A program made the position numbers and the translations under genes. From Deltaproteobacteria bacterium (GTDB lineage: Bacteria > Myxococcota_A > UBA9042 > PHBI01), in the NCBI GenBank assembly GCA_016792665.1, contig JAEUKJ010000129.1:1-43649 (forward strand): DNA of 43,649 nucleotides, given 5' to 3'. This document shows positions 1-8,794 of the stretch, piece by piece. Under the pieces are notes generated by a model that saw nothing but the letters and a program-made list of their open reading frames with translations, searched no databases and was not told where the DNA came from. Every line of letters starts with the position of its first letter. Position 1 is the stretch's first letter.

Positions 1-1526
1 ACGAGCCCCTTCTTCTGCACGATGAACATCGAGACGCGCGTGCCATCCTTCGACGTGTAGAAGACCTGCTGGACCTCGAAGCGGCTCGTGTCGACCGGGA
101 TCTCGACCTTGGCCCACACCGTGCTCTTGCCGGTCTTGATCGACGTCTTCCACGTCTCGGTGGGCTGCGTGAACGACGTGAAGCTGAAGTAGGCCGCGTC
201 GTCCTCGGGCTCGCCCGCGGTCGCAGTGATCGATCCGAGGCCTGGTAGTTCGACCGGGCGCACGAGCTTGCCGTCGAGGGTCCGCACCTCGAGGCGGCTC
301 GACGCGTTGACGAGGGTCTGGAGGAGGAGGTGCCCACCGGCCAGCTGCAGCCCGTCGATGGTCGCCTCGCTCTCGGGGACGATCTCCTTCCAGCTCGCGC
401 GCGCGGGCTTGGCCGGGTCGATCTTGAAGACGCGATAGCGCGGGGCACCATCGTTGGTGAGCGCGTAGAACTTGTCCTTCCAGGCGGTCACGTAGGTCAG
501 CGCGTCGACGCCCACGATGAGGCGCTGGAAGCCGCGGCGCTCGGCGTGCCACGCGATGCGCTCGGCGGTGCCGAGCTCGGCCGGAGCCGGGGTGGCGTCG
601 GCCTTGTACATGCGGCGCAGGTCGCGGAACCACACGTCGGTCTGGTTCCAGCCGTGCTGGACGTTGATGAACATCCAGTGCCCGTCGCGCGAGACGTCGA
701 CGTCGAGGAAGGTCTTGGCGCTGCCCGTGCTCGGGAAGATCGGGCGGTCGTCGGTCGGGCTGGTGCCGAGCTCGTGGTAGCGGACCTCGGCGTAGCCCGG
801 CCGCGAGTCGACCGTGACGTCGCCGCCGACCGGCGGGATCCAGACGTAGTAGAACCCCTTCGAGTCCGGGGTCCACGCGGGGCTCGCGTACTTGGCGCCG
901 TCGATCTCGTAGGGCTGCTTGGCCCCGGTCGCGACGTCCATGATCGACAGCGAGGCCTCGTCCGCGTTGTTGCGCTTCACGGCATAGGCCACGTAGCGCC
1001 CGTCGCGGCTCGGGTACCACCCGCCGAGCGCCACCGACCCGTCCTCGGACCAGGTGTTCGGGTCGAGGAGGACCTTCTCCTCGCCGGCCTCGCCTTCCTT
1101 CCAGTAGACCATCGCCTTCTCGCGCGACTTCAGGCGGCGGCTGTAGAAGTAGCGCGAGCCGCGGTGATACGGCGGCGAGACGCTGTCCACGTAGAAGAGC
1201 TCGGCGAAGCGCTGGCGCAACCAGGCGTGTCCCTTCACGGCGTCGAGAATCGGCCCCGAGAACGCGTCCTGAGCGGCCGCCCAGGCCTTGACCTCGGGCG
1301 CGTCGCCGGCCTCGAGCCAACGATAGGGGTCGGCCACCGCGGTCCCGAAGAGCGTGTCGACGATGGGCTCGGACCGGGTCGGGGGAGGCTCGAAGGCGGG
1401 GCGGGCTTTCACAGGCGGCGACTCCACGTGCACGATGGGGGGAGGCTCGGGCGCGGGCGCGGTGGCACAGGCGACGAGGGCTCCAGTCAGAAAGAAGGGG
1501 GTGAGACGATGCACGCGTGGCTTCAT
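1..1526 (-). CDS. Prolyl oligopeptidase family serine peptidase, lipoprotein (C-terminal part off the left edge)
   Basis: The minus strand reads open from an ATG at 1526 to the window edge, giving 508 codons. The N-terminus is a lipoprotein signal with a lipobox ending at Cys20 (GALVACAT), so the protein is probably tethered in the envelope facing the periplasm or outside. The segment DPYRWLEAGDAPEVKAW and the following residues match the start of S9A prolyl oligopeptidases, which cleave short peptides after proline. The visible part corresponds to the N-terminal lid and beta-propeller (for example PSRDGRYVAYA, PAWTPDSKGFYYV, VSRDGHWMFINV). The Ser-Asp-His catalytic domain should lie beyond base 1, so activity cannot be judged. 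S9A enzymes are usually about 700 residues, consistent with roughly 200 missing. No operon partner is visible upstream. Confidence 0.88.
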   Translation of the reverse strand, partial: MKPRVHRLTPFFLTGALVACATAPAPEPPPIVHVESPPVKARPAFEPPPTRSEPIVDTLFGTAVADPYRWLEAGDAPEVKAWAAAQDAFSGPILDAVKGHAWLRQRFAELFYVDSVSPPYHRGSRYFYSRRLKSREKAMVYWKEGEAGEEKVLLDPNTWSEDGSVALGGWYPSRDGRYVAYAVKRNNADEASLSIMDVATGAKQPYEIDGAKYASPAWTPDSKGFYYVWIPPVGGDVTVDSRPGYAEVRYHELGTSPTDDRPIFPSTGSAKTFLDVDVSRDGHWMFINVQHGWNQTDVWFRDLRRMYKADATPAPAELGTAERIAWHAERRGFQRLIVGVDALTYVTAWKDKFYALTNDGAPRYRVFKIDPAKPARASWKEIVPESEATIDGLQLAGGHLLLQTLVNASSRLEVRTLDGKLVRPVELPGLGSITATAGEPEDDAAYFSFTSFTQPTETWKTSIKTGKSTVWAKVEIPVDTSRFEVQQVFYTSKDGTRVSMFIVQKKGL

Positions 1527-2114
1527 GGAGGCGGGACGATAGGCGCCACACGGCCATGCGGCAAGCCGATCGCGTGAGGCCGGGCACACGCCGAGGATGA
1601 GGACGAGAGACGCGGACCTCGAGACGCGCTCTCGGGCCGCGATTCAGGCGGCCGGTACGATCGAGGATCGCCACGAGATCGACCGCGCGGTGAGTTGTAA
1701 CGTCCTTGTGCACGACATGGGGGCTTGAATCCGGCCGTGACGCGTGCGTCGGGGCGCTTGCGAGTGACGCTCCGCGACACCTTCGAAGGACGTCGGCGCG
1801 AACTTTGGTCGAGGTCGTCGGGTCCGTTCCCCTACCGCTCCATCCCCAGGCGTATCGTGGGGACCGGCCCACGACCTCGACCTCCCCTTCTCTCTGGCGC
1901 CCCGGTCGATGACGTATCGTCGACCCGGGCGAATGCACGGGGGTCGTCTCGGCCACGATGACACGCCTCACGACCGCATGAATGGCTGCTCGGCGCGCCG
2001 CGAACTGACTTTGTCCTTGACAGGGACAGGGCTCTCTCGCGAGGTTGGGCGAGTCCGACTCCTCGACCCTTTCTTTCCCGTTACGAGGACGCGGCACGAC
2101 CCGGAGGTAGCACC
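1527..2114. other. Gene-poor spacer upstream of the small ORF
   Basis: About 590 bases without a convincing gene. Open frames exist on both strands but their translations are Arg/Pro/Ser-rich shadow sequence with no family resemblance and no ribosome site. A TTGACA hexamer lies at 2017-2022, about 90 bases before the 36-codon ORF at 2115. No good -10 hexamer sits 16-18 bases downstream, so I do not call a promoter. No RNA gene was recognised. Confidence 0.5.
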
Positions 2115-2225
2115 ATGGATAACCAGACTCGAGCGACCAAGCGTCAGCCCACCGATGTCGGGATCCAGGTCACGGTCGTGTCGTTCGGGGTCATGCCCCC
2201 GCCGTCGATCTGGCTCCTCGGCTGA
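2115..2225 (+). CDS. Possible 36-residue small protein with a strong ribosome site
   Basis: An ATG at 2115 follows GGAGG at 2103-2107 with 7 bases between, one of the better ribosome sites in the window. The ORF encodes 36 residues: a polar, basic first half (MDNQTRATKRQPTD) and a hydrophobic second half (VTVVSFGVMPPPSIWLLG). Third codon positions in the second half are almost all G or C, as in real genes here. I do not recognise the sequence. It could be a small membrane peptide, a leader peptide, a peptide precursor with no maturation gene beside it, or a remnant of a longer gene. The MATE gene begins about 400 bases downstream on the same strand. Confidence 0.35.
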   Translation: MDNQTRATKRQPTDVGIQVTVVSFGVMPPPSIWLLG

Positions 2226-2633
2226 CTTCTCTGAAGCCCCTCCGTCCGGTCTCGCAAGTGCGACGAGGTGCCGGGCGAAGGGGGCAGAGCTCTGTCCCAG
2301 CCGAAACTCGCGAGCACCTCGGGCACGAGGGCTCGCGTCGTATCCGCACGAGGTCTGGCCACGCCAGGCTTCCAGCGGGAGCCCAGCGCGCGCGCTCAAT
2401 CGCGGTAGCCCAGGACGTTCAGCCTCTCGCCTCGCGCAGAGGCCAGGGCCCCTGAGTTCCGGCGCATGACGTGCGCCCCGTCCGTAGCCTGCAGCGTCAG
2501 GCCTCCGACGGGCGATCACGGAACTCCAACCCTCGGACCTCGGCGAGCCACCTGCTCGCGAGTCCTGCACGACCGCCCCAGCCGGGGCGCGCGTCGCTGT
2601 CCCTCAAGCCCCCGTCGAGGAGGGGGGCCCACC
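2226..2633. other. Spacer between the small ORF and the MATE gene
   Basis: About 400 bases with no supported gene. Open reading frame continues upstream of the MATE start in the same frame to 2466, but that part is Arg/Ser/Pro-rich and unlike MATE N-termini. A GGAGG at 2618-2622 followed by a G-run just before 2634 is the ribosome site of the MATE gene. No terminator or repeat was seen. Confidence 0.5.
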
Positions 2634-4076
2634 ATGTCGTCGCCAGCTACGAACCTGAATCCTTCTAAAGATCTCAACAACTTGACGCTGCCGAGCACCA
2701 TCGGCGTGCGCGACGTGATGGTCATCGCGTGGCCCATCATGGTCTCGATGCTGTCCTTCACGGTCATGAACTTCGTCAACGCGCTCTGGGTCGGCCCCCT
2801 CGGCAAGGAGGCCTTCGCGGCCGTGGGGCTCGGCGCAGTCTTGCTCTATGCGGTCCACGGCTTTGGTCTCGGCGCGCTCGCTGGCTTGAAAATCGCGGTC
2901 TCGCAGGCCCACGGCGAGGGCGACGACGAGAAGGCGCGGCGCCTGCTCTGGCAGGGGCTACGGCTCGCGACGTTGATGGGGTTGGCCGAGCTCGCCTTCA
3001 TCCCGCTCGGGCGCCCCTTGCTCGAAGCGCTCGGCGCCTCGCACGACGTGGCGCCGCTCGCGGCCGACTACTTCGCGGCGCGGGTGGTCGGCGCGGTGCC
3101 AGCGTTCCTCATGACCGCGTTGACGCAGTACCTCCAGGGTCGGAGCCGCACGCGCGCGCCGATGGTCGCGATGATCGTGGCCAACGTGCTCAACGTCGCG
3201 CTCGACCCGCTGCTCATCAACGGCAGCGGCGGCATCGACGGCGGGGTGGGTCTCATCCCCGCGATGGGTGTGGCCGGCGCGGGGATCGCGGCGTCCATCT
3301 CGTTCGCGGTGGGCGGCCTCTTCCTCCTCGGCGTGACCTGGCGCGAGCTGAAAGCGACCGCGCGCACCTTCGAGCGGGCGCTGTTCGCGCGCATCTGGAA
3401 CCTCGGCTTCCCGTTGGCGGGGCGGGCCACGCTGGAGATCGCGAGCTATCTCATCTTCCAGGGCGTGCTCGCGTCGGTGGGCGATGCGCACCTCGCGGCG
3501 CACGTGCTGGTGGTGCGGACGATCTCGATCTCGTTCTTGCCGGGCTATGCCGTGAGCGAGGCGGTGGCGGTGTTGGTCGGTCAGGCCGTCGGAGCGAGGC
3601 GCCTGGATCTGGTGGCGTCCATCCGGCGTTCGGGCCTGACCATCGCCGTGACCTTCATGTGCGCCTGGGGCGTGGTCTTCGTGCTGTGGCCCGAGCCGCT
3701 GGCCGCCATGCACTCGGCCACGCTCGAGGTGAAGCACATCGCGGTCGACCTGTTCATGGTGTCGGCGCTCTTCCAGGTGGCCGACGCCTTCGCGATGACC
3801 GCGCTCGGCATCCTGAACGGGGCCGGCGACACGCGCTTCGTGCTCTACGCGACCGTGTCGATCGCCTGGTTCGCAAAGCTGCCGCTCGGCTGGGCGCTGG
3901 CCACGCATGGCGGGCTGGGGGCGGTCGGCGCGTGGTGGGGCATCGTGGCCGAGGCCATCGTGCTCTGGGCGGTGGTCGCGTGGCGCGTGCGCAGCGGAGC
4001 GTGGCGTCGCGCGGCCGAGGCGGCCCAGGCCTCGCGCGCGTCCGAGGTCGTTCAGGCCGAAGCCGCCGCCGCGTAA
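2634..4076 (+). CDS. MATE family efflux transporter
   Basis: This 480-residue protein has about twelve hydrophobic segments in the MatE two-bundle arrangement. MATE proteins are inner-membrane cation-coupled antiporters that export drugs or metabolites. Family-like stretches include MVIAWPIMVSMLSFTVMNFV at residues 25-45, a first-bundle ALTQYLQGRSRTRAPM, a second-bundle PLAGRATLEIASYLIFQGVL, and GILNGAGDTRFVLYATVSIA near the C-terminus. The ATG at 2634 is chosen because a G-rich Shine-Dalgarno stretch precedes it and because residues upstream in the same frame look non-coding. The first 20 residues are hydrophilic. The substrate cannot be predicted. It ends 9 bases from the convergent ABC1 gene. 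Confidence 0.92.
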   Translation: MSSPATNLNPSKDLNNLTLPSTIGVRDVMVIAWPIMVSMLSFTVMNFVNALWVGPLGKEAFAAVGLGAVLLYAVHGFGLGALAGLKIAVSQAHGEGDDEKARRLLWQGLRLATLMGLAELAFIPLGRPLLEALGASHDVAPLAADYFAARVVGAVPAFLMTALTQYLQGRSRTRAPMVAMIVANVLNVALDPLLINGSGGIDGGVGLIPAMGVAGAGIAASISFAVGGLFLLGVTWRELKATARTFERALFARIWNLGFPLAGRATLEIASYLIFQGVLASVGDAHLAAHVLVVRTISISFLPGYAVSEAVAVLVGQAVGARRLDLVASIRRSGLTIAVTFMCAWGVVFVLWPEPLAAMHSATLEVKHIAVDLFMVSALFQVADAFAMTALGILNGAGDTRFVLYATVSIAWFAKLPLGWALATHGGLGAVGAWWGIVAEAIVLWAVVAWRVRSGAWRRAAEAAQASRASEVVQAEAAAA

Positions 4077-4085
4077 GCCATCGTC

Positions 4086-5486
4086 TCAGGACGCCGCGAC
4101 CTCGACCGGCACCGCCTCGACCACCGGGGCTGGCTCGGGGCGCGGCGTGCTGGCACGCGGCATCGGGTTCTCCGCCAGGAACTTCATCACGAACGGGAAC
4201 CCGACCTGGACCGTGTTCAGCGTCGGGGCGAGCTGCGCGCTCAGCCCGAAGAGGATGACCACGGCGCGCTCGACGTAGAACCAGCCGAGCGGGTAGTTGA
4301 TCGACTTCATCAGCGCCCGCATCTCGGCCCGCTTCAAGTCGGGGTCGAGGAGCTCCTGGGCTCGCTCGATGTCCATCTTCGAGAGATCGGCGAGGTCGAG
4401 GTTCAGGAGCTTCTCGAAGTAGCGCTTCACGGTGCGCTCGAGGAGGCCGCGATCACCGCCGTCCGCGACGAAGCCCATGGTCTCGATGCCGTCGAGCAGG
4501 AGGCTATCATTACGCGCCATGAAGCCGGCCAGCACCTTCAACATGCCCTGGACGAGGTTGTCGCGGACCTCGGAGGCACTCCCGAGGTCGAGCACCACGA
4601 GGCGCGGCTGGCCGCGGTCGCCGCGCTGCACGAAGAAGTTTCCGGGGTGCGGGTCGGCGTGGAAGAAGCGGTCGTAGAAGACCGACTTGTAGAAGCTCTG
4701 GATGAGCTTGGTCGCCACGGCATTGCGGTCCAGGCCGAGCTCGGCGAGCGCCGCGACGTTCGAGATCTTGACCCCGTCCATGAACGACATGGTGAGGACC
4801 TCTCGCGACGACAGCGCGCGGTCGACCTCGGGGAAGAGCACGTCGGGATCGGCCTCGAAGTTCTTCGCCATGCGTTCGATGCAGCGCGCCTCGTTCGAGA
4901 AGTCGGTCTCGCGCTCGAGCATGTCGCGGAGCTGCTCGAGGAAGCGGTCGAGCTGGCCGATCGGCACGAACCAGCGGTAGACCTTCATCGCCCAGCCAAT
5001 CACTTTGAGGTCGATGCGGATGATGGTCGCGACGTTCGGGTAGAGGACCTTGACGGCCACGCGCCGGCCATCGAGGGTCGTCGCCTCGTGCACCTGCCCG
5101 AGCGAGGCGGCGGCGACCGGGGTCTCGGAAAAGCGCGCGAAGAGCTCCTGGGGCGGCTTGCCGAGCGACTTCGTGATGGCCTTCTCGATGTCGCGATACG
5201 GGTGCGGGGGCACCGCATCCTGGAGCTGCTCGAGCTCTTTCGTGTAGGGCCGCGGCAGGAACGTCCCCATGATCGAGAGGACCTGCCCCATTTTGATGAA
5301 CACCCCGCGCAGCTTCACGCACCCGCGGTAGAGGCGCGTCGCATTGCGCGCGTGGACGCGATCCCAGCGACGCTCGACCCAGGCCGCGCGCCTGAACATC
5401 TTCCGCAGGAGGAGCTGGAAGAGATAGCTACCGAGGATGATACCGAACGCCCACGATGCGCGGACGAGTCGGATGAAGGCCCACAT
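4086..5486 (-). CDS. ABC1/AarF/UbiB family kinase-like protein
   Basis: The 466-residue product carries the ABC1 hallmarks in order: a KxGQ-type motif (FIKMGQVLSIMG), an Ala-rich loop replacing the usual glycine loop (PVAAASLGQVHEA), the ATP-binding lysine in RVAVKVLYP, the acidic DFSNEARCIERM segment, catalytic-loop FHADPHPGNFFV, and LVVLDLGSAS as the metal-binding DFG equivalent. Members act as atypical kinases or ATPases in ubiquinone or other isoprenoid lipid metabolism and are membrane-associated. A hydrophobic N-terminal segment (FGIILGSYLFQLLL) fits that. The ATG at 5486 is preferred because GGAGGGG lies 8 bases upstream. The frame stays open to 5915, and an ATG further up in this frame (starting MNHHAQRF) is an alternative. 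Sequence alone does not show whether it is the true UbiB. Confidence 0.88.
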   Translation of the reverse strand: MWAFIRLVRASWAFGIILGSYLFQLLLRKMFRRAAWVERRWDRVHARNATRLYRGCVKLRGVFIKMGQVLSIMGTFLPRPYTKELEQLQDAVPPHPYRDIEKAITKSLGKPPQELFARFSETPVAAASLGQVHEATTLDGRRVAVKVLYPNVATIIRIDLKVIGWAMKVYRWFVPIGQLDRFLEQLRDMLERETDFSNEARCIERMAKNFEADPDVLFPEVDRALSSREVLTMSFMDGVKISNVAALAELGLDRNAVATKLIQSFYKSVFYDRFFHADPHPGNFFVQRGDRGQPRLVVLDLGSASEVRDNLVQGMLKVLAGFMARNDSLLLDGIETMGFVADGGDRGLLERTVKRYFEKLLNLDLADLSKMDIERAQELLDPDLKRAEMRALMKSINYPLGWFYVERAVVILFGLSAQLAPTLNTVQVGFPFVMKFLAENPMPRASTPRPEPAPVVEAVPVEVAAS

Positions 5487-5787
5487 GAGCGTGCCCCTCC
5501 GGAGGGCTGGTTGGTTTCGCTGGCAGCCGGGCTCCGTCTGGCCTTCTGCGGACTGCGAGCGCGTGGCGCGAGCGAGGGACGATAGGTATCCATTCCGATG
5601 CGCGCCCGCAAGGGCTGGGCCTTCGAACCCGCTCATCGCCGGCTCGAGCGGTGCCTGCGCGAAGCGCTGGGCGTGGTGGTTCATGGTCTCGACCTCTTGC
5701 GCCGGTCCCGGCCGGCCTCTGGACCAGGTGCGGCGAGGTGTGTAGCTTCGGCGCCGCACAAGGCCTTGCACGAACCCAGGAGACCGC
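5487..5787. promoter_or_regulatory. Divergent intergenic region between the ABC1 gene and the aldehyde dehydrogenase
   Basis: This 301-base gap separates two divergent genes and must contain both promoters if each start is correct. I could not pick confident -35/-10 or sigma-54 elements. It is also open in frame with the ABC1 gene, so part could be an N-terminal extension of that protein. Confidence 0.4.
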
Positions 5788-7290
5788 ATGACCGCCGCCG
5801 TAAACCTCGACCCTTCGAATGGCACCCCAGGCACGTCGGGCGGTCCCTCGCGCAGCGCGCCGCTCGGCGCCCCGGACGCGTCGGTGCGGGCCGCCTTCGA
5901 CGCAATGAAGCGCACCTGGCAAGAGCGCCAGGGCCTGAGCTACGCCGAGCGCATGTCGCTGCTCGCGCGGCTCGGCGACGCGATCAAGGCCTGGGAGGAG
6001 CGGCTCGCGCTGGCGGTGAGCGCCGACTTCGGCAACCGCTCGCGGCACGAGACCGCGCTGGCCGAGATCTTCATCCCGATCGCGGCAGTGAAGTACATCC
6101 GCAAGCACCTCCGCGGCTGGATGCGGGCCGAGGGGCGCGAGACGAGCTGGCTCTTCATGCCGGCCAAGAACAAGGTCATCCACCAGCCGCTCGGCGTGGT
6201 CGGCATCATCTCGCCCTGGAACTATCCGCTGCAGCTCGCCCTCATCCCGATCGCCTACGCCGTCGCGGCCGGCAACCGCGTGCTGCTGAAGCCGTCGGAG
6301 CTCACGCCGAAGACCTCCGAGGTCATGACCGCGATGCTGGCCGAGGTCTTCCCGGCCGACGTCGTCAGCGTCGTCAACGGCGGGCCCGAGGTCGGGATCG
6401 CGTTCTCGCACCTGCCCTTCGACCACCTCTTCTTCACCGGCTCGACCGGCGTCGGGCGCCACGTCATGCGCGCCGCGGCCGACAACCTCGTGCCCGTCAC
6501 GCTGGAGCTCGGCGGCAAGTCGCCCGTGCTCGTGCACCCCGAGTTCCCGGTCGACAAGGCGGCCGAGCGCGTCGCCGTCGGCAAGCTCTTCAATGCCGGC
6601 CAGACCTGCATCGCCCCGGACTACGTGTTGGTCCGCGAGGACCAGGTCGACGCCTTCGTGCGCGCCTTCGAGCGCGAGTCGACCAAGCTCTACCCGCGGC
6701 TCGCCGACAACCCCGACTACACGTCCATCGTGTCCGACCGGCACTACGCGCGGCTGAACAAGCTCGTGGAAGAGGCCCGCACGCGCGGCGCCCGGGTGAT
6801 CGAGGTCAACCCGGCCGGCGAGACCCTGCCCGCGGCCGGGCGCAAGATCGCGCCGACGCTGGTGATCGGGGCGCCCGATGACGCAGCGATCCTGCAGGAA
6901 GAGATCTTCGGCCCGCTCCTGCCGGTCGTCACCTACTCACGCCTGGACGATGCCATCGCGTACATCAACGCGCGCCCGCGCCCGCTGGCCCTGTACTACT
7001 TCGATCGCGACGGGGACCGCATCCGCAAGGTGCTGTCCGAGACGACCTCGGGCGGGGCCTGCGTCAACGACACGCTCTTGCACGTCGGCCAGGACGACCT
7101 GCCCTTCGGCGGCGTCGGCCGGTCCGGCATGGGCAGCTACCACGGGCCCGAGGGCTTCTACACGTTCTCGCACAAGAAGGCGGTCTTCCAGCAGTCGCGG
7201 CTCAACACCGTCGGCCTCCTGTCGCCGCCCTTCGGCACGCGCATCGACAGAATGTTGGACTTCGTGATCGGCAAGGCCCGCCGCCGCTGA
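5788..7290 (+). CDS. Coniferyl-aldehyde-type NAD(P)+ dehydrogenase
   Basis: A 500-residue aldehyde dehydrogenase that oxidises an aldehyde to the acid with NAD(P)+. The Rossmann part has GVVGIISPWNYPLQL and KPSELTPKTS, and the FTGSTGVGR loop contacts the cofactor. The general base is Glu240 in LELGGKSP and the nucleophile is Cys274 in FNAGQTCIAPDY. EEIFGPLLPV and FGGVGRSGMGSYHG near the C-terminus are typical. The SADFGNRSRHET segment near residue 80 and the C-terminal PPFGTRIDRMLDF are features I associate with the coniferyl aldehyde dehydrogenase branch (EC 1.2.1.68), so aromatic or long-chain aldehydes are likely substrates. This is a subfamily inference. The ATG at 5788 follows AGGAG. Confidence 0.93.
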   Translation: MTAAVNLDPSNGTPGTSGGPSRSAPLGAPDASVRAAFDAMKRTWQERQGLSYAERMSLLARLGDAIKAWEERLALAVSADFGNRSRHETALAEIFIPIAAVKYIRKHLRGWMRAEGRETSWLFMPAKNKVIHQPLGVVGIISPWNYPLQLALIPIAYAVAAGNRVLLKPSELTPKTSEVMTAMLAEVFPADVVSVVNGGPEVGIAFSHLPFDHLFFTGSTGVGRHVMRAAADNLVPVTLELGGKSPVLVHPEFPVDKAAERVAVGKLFNAGQTCIAPDYVLVREDQVDAFVRAFERESTKLYPRLADNPDYTSIVSDRHYARLNKLVEEARTRGARVIEVNPAGETLPAAGRKIAPTLVIGAPDDAAILQEEIFGPLLPVVTYSRLDDAIAYINARPRPLALYYFDRDGDRIRKVLSETTSGGACVNDTLLHVGQDDLPFGGVGRSGMGSYHGPEGFYTFSHKKAVFQQSRLNTVGLLSPPFGTRIDRMLDFVIGKARRR

Positions 7291-7317
7291 GGGCTCCCCA
7301 GGCCTCACGGTTCAGGT

Positions 7318-8394
7318 CTACGCCGACTCCTGCTGCTTCAGGAGCTCGGCGTTGAAGTACTGGGTGCAGGCGTTGATGACCTCGCCGAGGCCGATGCCTT
7401 CGACCACCTTGTCGAGGTGGTAGAGGGTGAGCCCGATGCGGTGATCGGTCAGGCGGTTCTGCGGGAAGTTGTAGGTGCGGATGCGCTCGGAGCGATCGCC
7501 GGTGCCGACCTGCGAGCGGCGCTCCTCGGCCTCGGCCGAGTGGGCTTTGGCGCGCTCCACGTCGAGGAGGCGCGCGGCCAGGACCTTCATGGCGCGGCTC
7601 TTGTTCTTGGTCTGCGAGCGCTCGTCCTGGCAGGTCACGACCATGCCGGTCGGGAGATGCGTCAGGCGCACGGCCGAGTCGGTCGTGTTGACGCTCTGAC
7701 CGCCCTTGCCCGAGCTGCGGTAGACGTCGATGCGCAGGTCCTCGGGGCGGATGTTGACCTCGACCTCTTCGGCCTCGGGCATGACCGCGACCGTGCAGGT
7801 CGACGTGTGGATGCGCCCTTGGGCCTCGGTCGCAGGCACGCGCTGCACGCGGTGCACGCCGGCCTCGTACTTGAGCTTGGCGTAGACCTCGTCGCCGTTC
7901 ACCTGCGCGACCACTTCCTTGAAGCCGCCGACCTCGGACTCGGACGTCGAGAGCACCTCGATCTGCCAGCCCAGCGTCTGCGCGAAGCGGGTGTACATCC
8001 GGAAGAGGTCGCCCGCGAACAGGCTCGCCTCATCCCCGCCCGCGCCCGCGCGGATCTCGAGGATGATGTTGCGCTCGTCGTTCGGATCGCGCGGCAAGAG
8101 CAGGATGCGCAAGCGCTGCTCGAGGTCGGGGATCTGCGCGTCGAGCTCGGCCAGCTCGAGCTTGGCCATCTCGCGCATGTCCTCGTCGCGATCTTCCAGC
8201 AGGACGCGCGCGGCATCGCGCTCCTGGCGGGCCTTCTTCAGGTCACGCCAGGCGAGCACCGTCTCTTCGAGGCGGTCGTGCTCCTGAGCGATGGCCCGGT
8301 ACCGCGGCGCATCCGCCGCGATATCCGGATCTCCCATGAGGGAGCCGAGCTCATCGAAGCGGGCTTCGACTTCGTCGAGCTGCTTGTCGAGCAT
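7318..8394 (-). CDS. prfA: Peptide chain release factor 1
   Basis: The 358-residue product recognises UAA and UAG in the ribosomal A site and triggers peptide release. The tripeptide anticodon is PAT (187-189, in RVQRVPATEAQGR), which defines RF1 rather than RF2. The catalytic GGQ is at 231-233 in SSGKGGQSVNTTDS. The length is standard. It is the last gene of rho - L31 - prfA on the minus strand, 38 bases after the L31 stop. The methyltransferase gene prmC that often follows prfA is absent; the next gene downstream is the convergent aldehyde dehydrogenase. Confidence 0.98.
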   Translation of the reverse strand: MLDKQLDEVEARFDELGSLMGDPDIAADAPRYRAIAQEHDRLEETVLAWRDLKKARQERDAARVLLEDRDEDMREMAKLELAELDAQIPDLEQRLRILLLPRDPNDERNIILEIRAGAGGDEASLFAGDLFRMYTRFAQTLGWQIEVLSTSESEVGGFKEVVAQVNGDEVYAKLKYEAGVHRVQRVPATEAQGRIHTSTCTVAVMPEAEEVEVNIRPEDLRIDVYRSSGKGGQSVNTTDSAVRLTHLPTGMVVTCQDERSQTKNKSRAMKVLAARLLDVERAKAHSAEAEERRSQVGTGDRSERIRTYNFPQNRLTDHRIGLTLYHLDKVVEGIGLGEVINACTQYFNAELLKQQESA

Positions 8395-8432
8395 GAGCTC
8401 CTCTCATCTGAGTGCTGAAAAGGGACCAGCGA

Positions 8433-8669
8433 TCAACCGTACTTCTTCTTGAAGCGGTCGATGCGGCCTTCGGTGTCGACGAGCTTCTGCTTGCCCGTGA
8501 AGAACGGGTGCGTGTAGGCGGTGATGTCCATCGACACCACGTAGTGCTCGACCCCGTTGATCGTACGCTTCTCGTTCGACTTCACGGTCGAACGCGAGAT
8601 GATCTCGTCGCCGCTCGAGGCGTCGACGAAGACAACGGGATGGTAGTCGGGATGGATGCCGTCTTTCAT
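8433..8669 (-). CDS. rpmE2: Large subunit ribosomal protein L31, zinc-free type B
   Basis: A 78-residue L31 starting MKDGIHPDYHPVVF and ending in RIDRFKKKYG. L31 sits at the central protuberance and bridges the two ribosomal subunits. The protein has no cysteine, so it is the C-minus (type B) form that does not need zinc. The ATG at 8669 was chosen over an upstream in-frame ATG at 8711 because the family begins exactly with MKDGIHP or similar. It lies between rho and prfA, a common bacterial arrangement, so co-transcription is likely. Confidence 0.96.
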   Translation of the reverse strand: MKDGIHPDYHPVVFVDASSGDEIISRSTVKSNEKRTINGVEHYVVSMDITAYTHPFFTGKQKLVDTEGRIDRFKKKYG

Positions 8670-8794
8670 ATTGCTGCTCCGCGGGAGCGCGCGACCGCGC
8701 GTAGGTCGCACAAGGGAGCGGGGTCATAGACGACTCGCGATGCGAAGGCAAGCGCCAAGCTCGCGCGGTCGGGACACCCGCTAAACAGTTTTTT

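Noticed and set aside
2017-2045. TTGACA hexamer as a sigma-70 promoter
   Set aside because: No acceptable -10 hexamer occurs at 16-18 bases spacing.
1909-2570. Open frames of about 190-200 codons on both strands upstream of the MATE gene
   Set aside because: Arg/Ser/Pro-rich translations, no ribosome sites and no family resemblance; typical of non-coding high-GC DNA.
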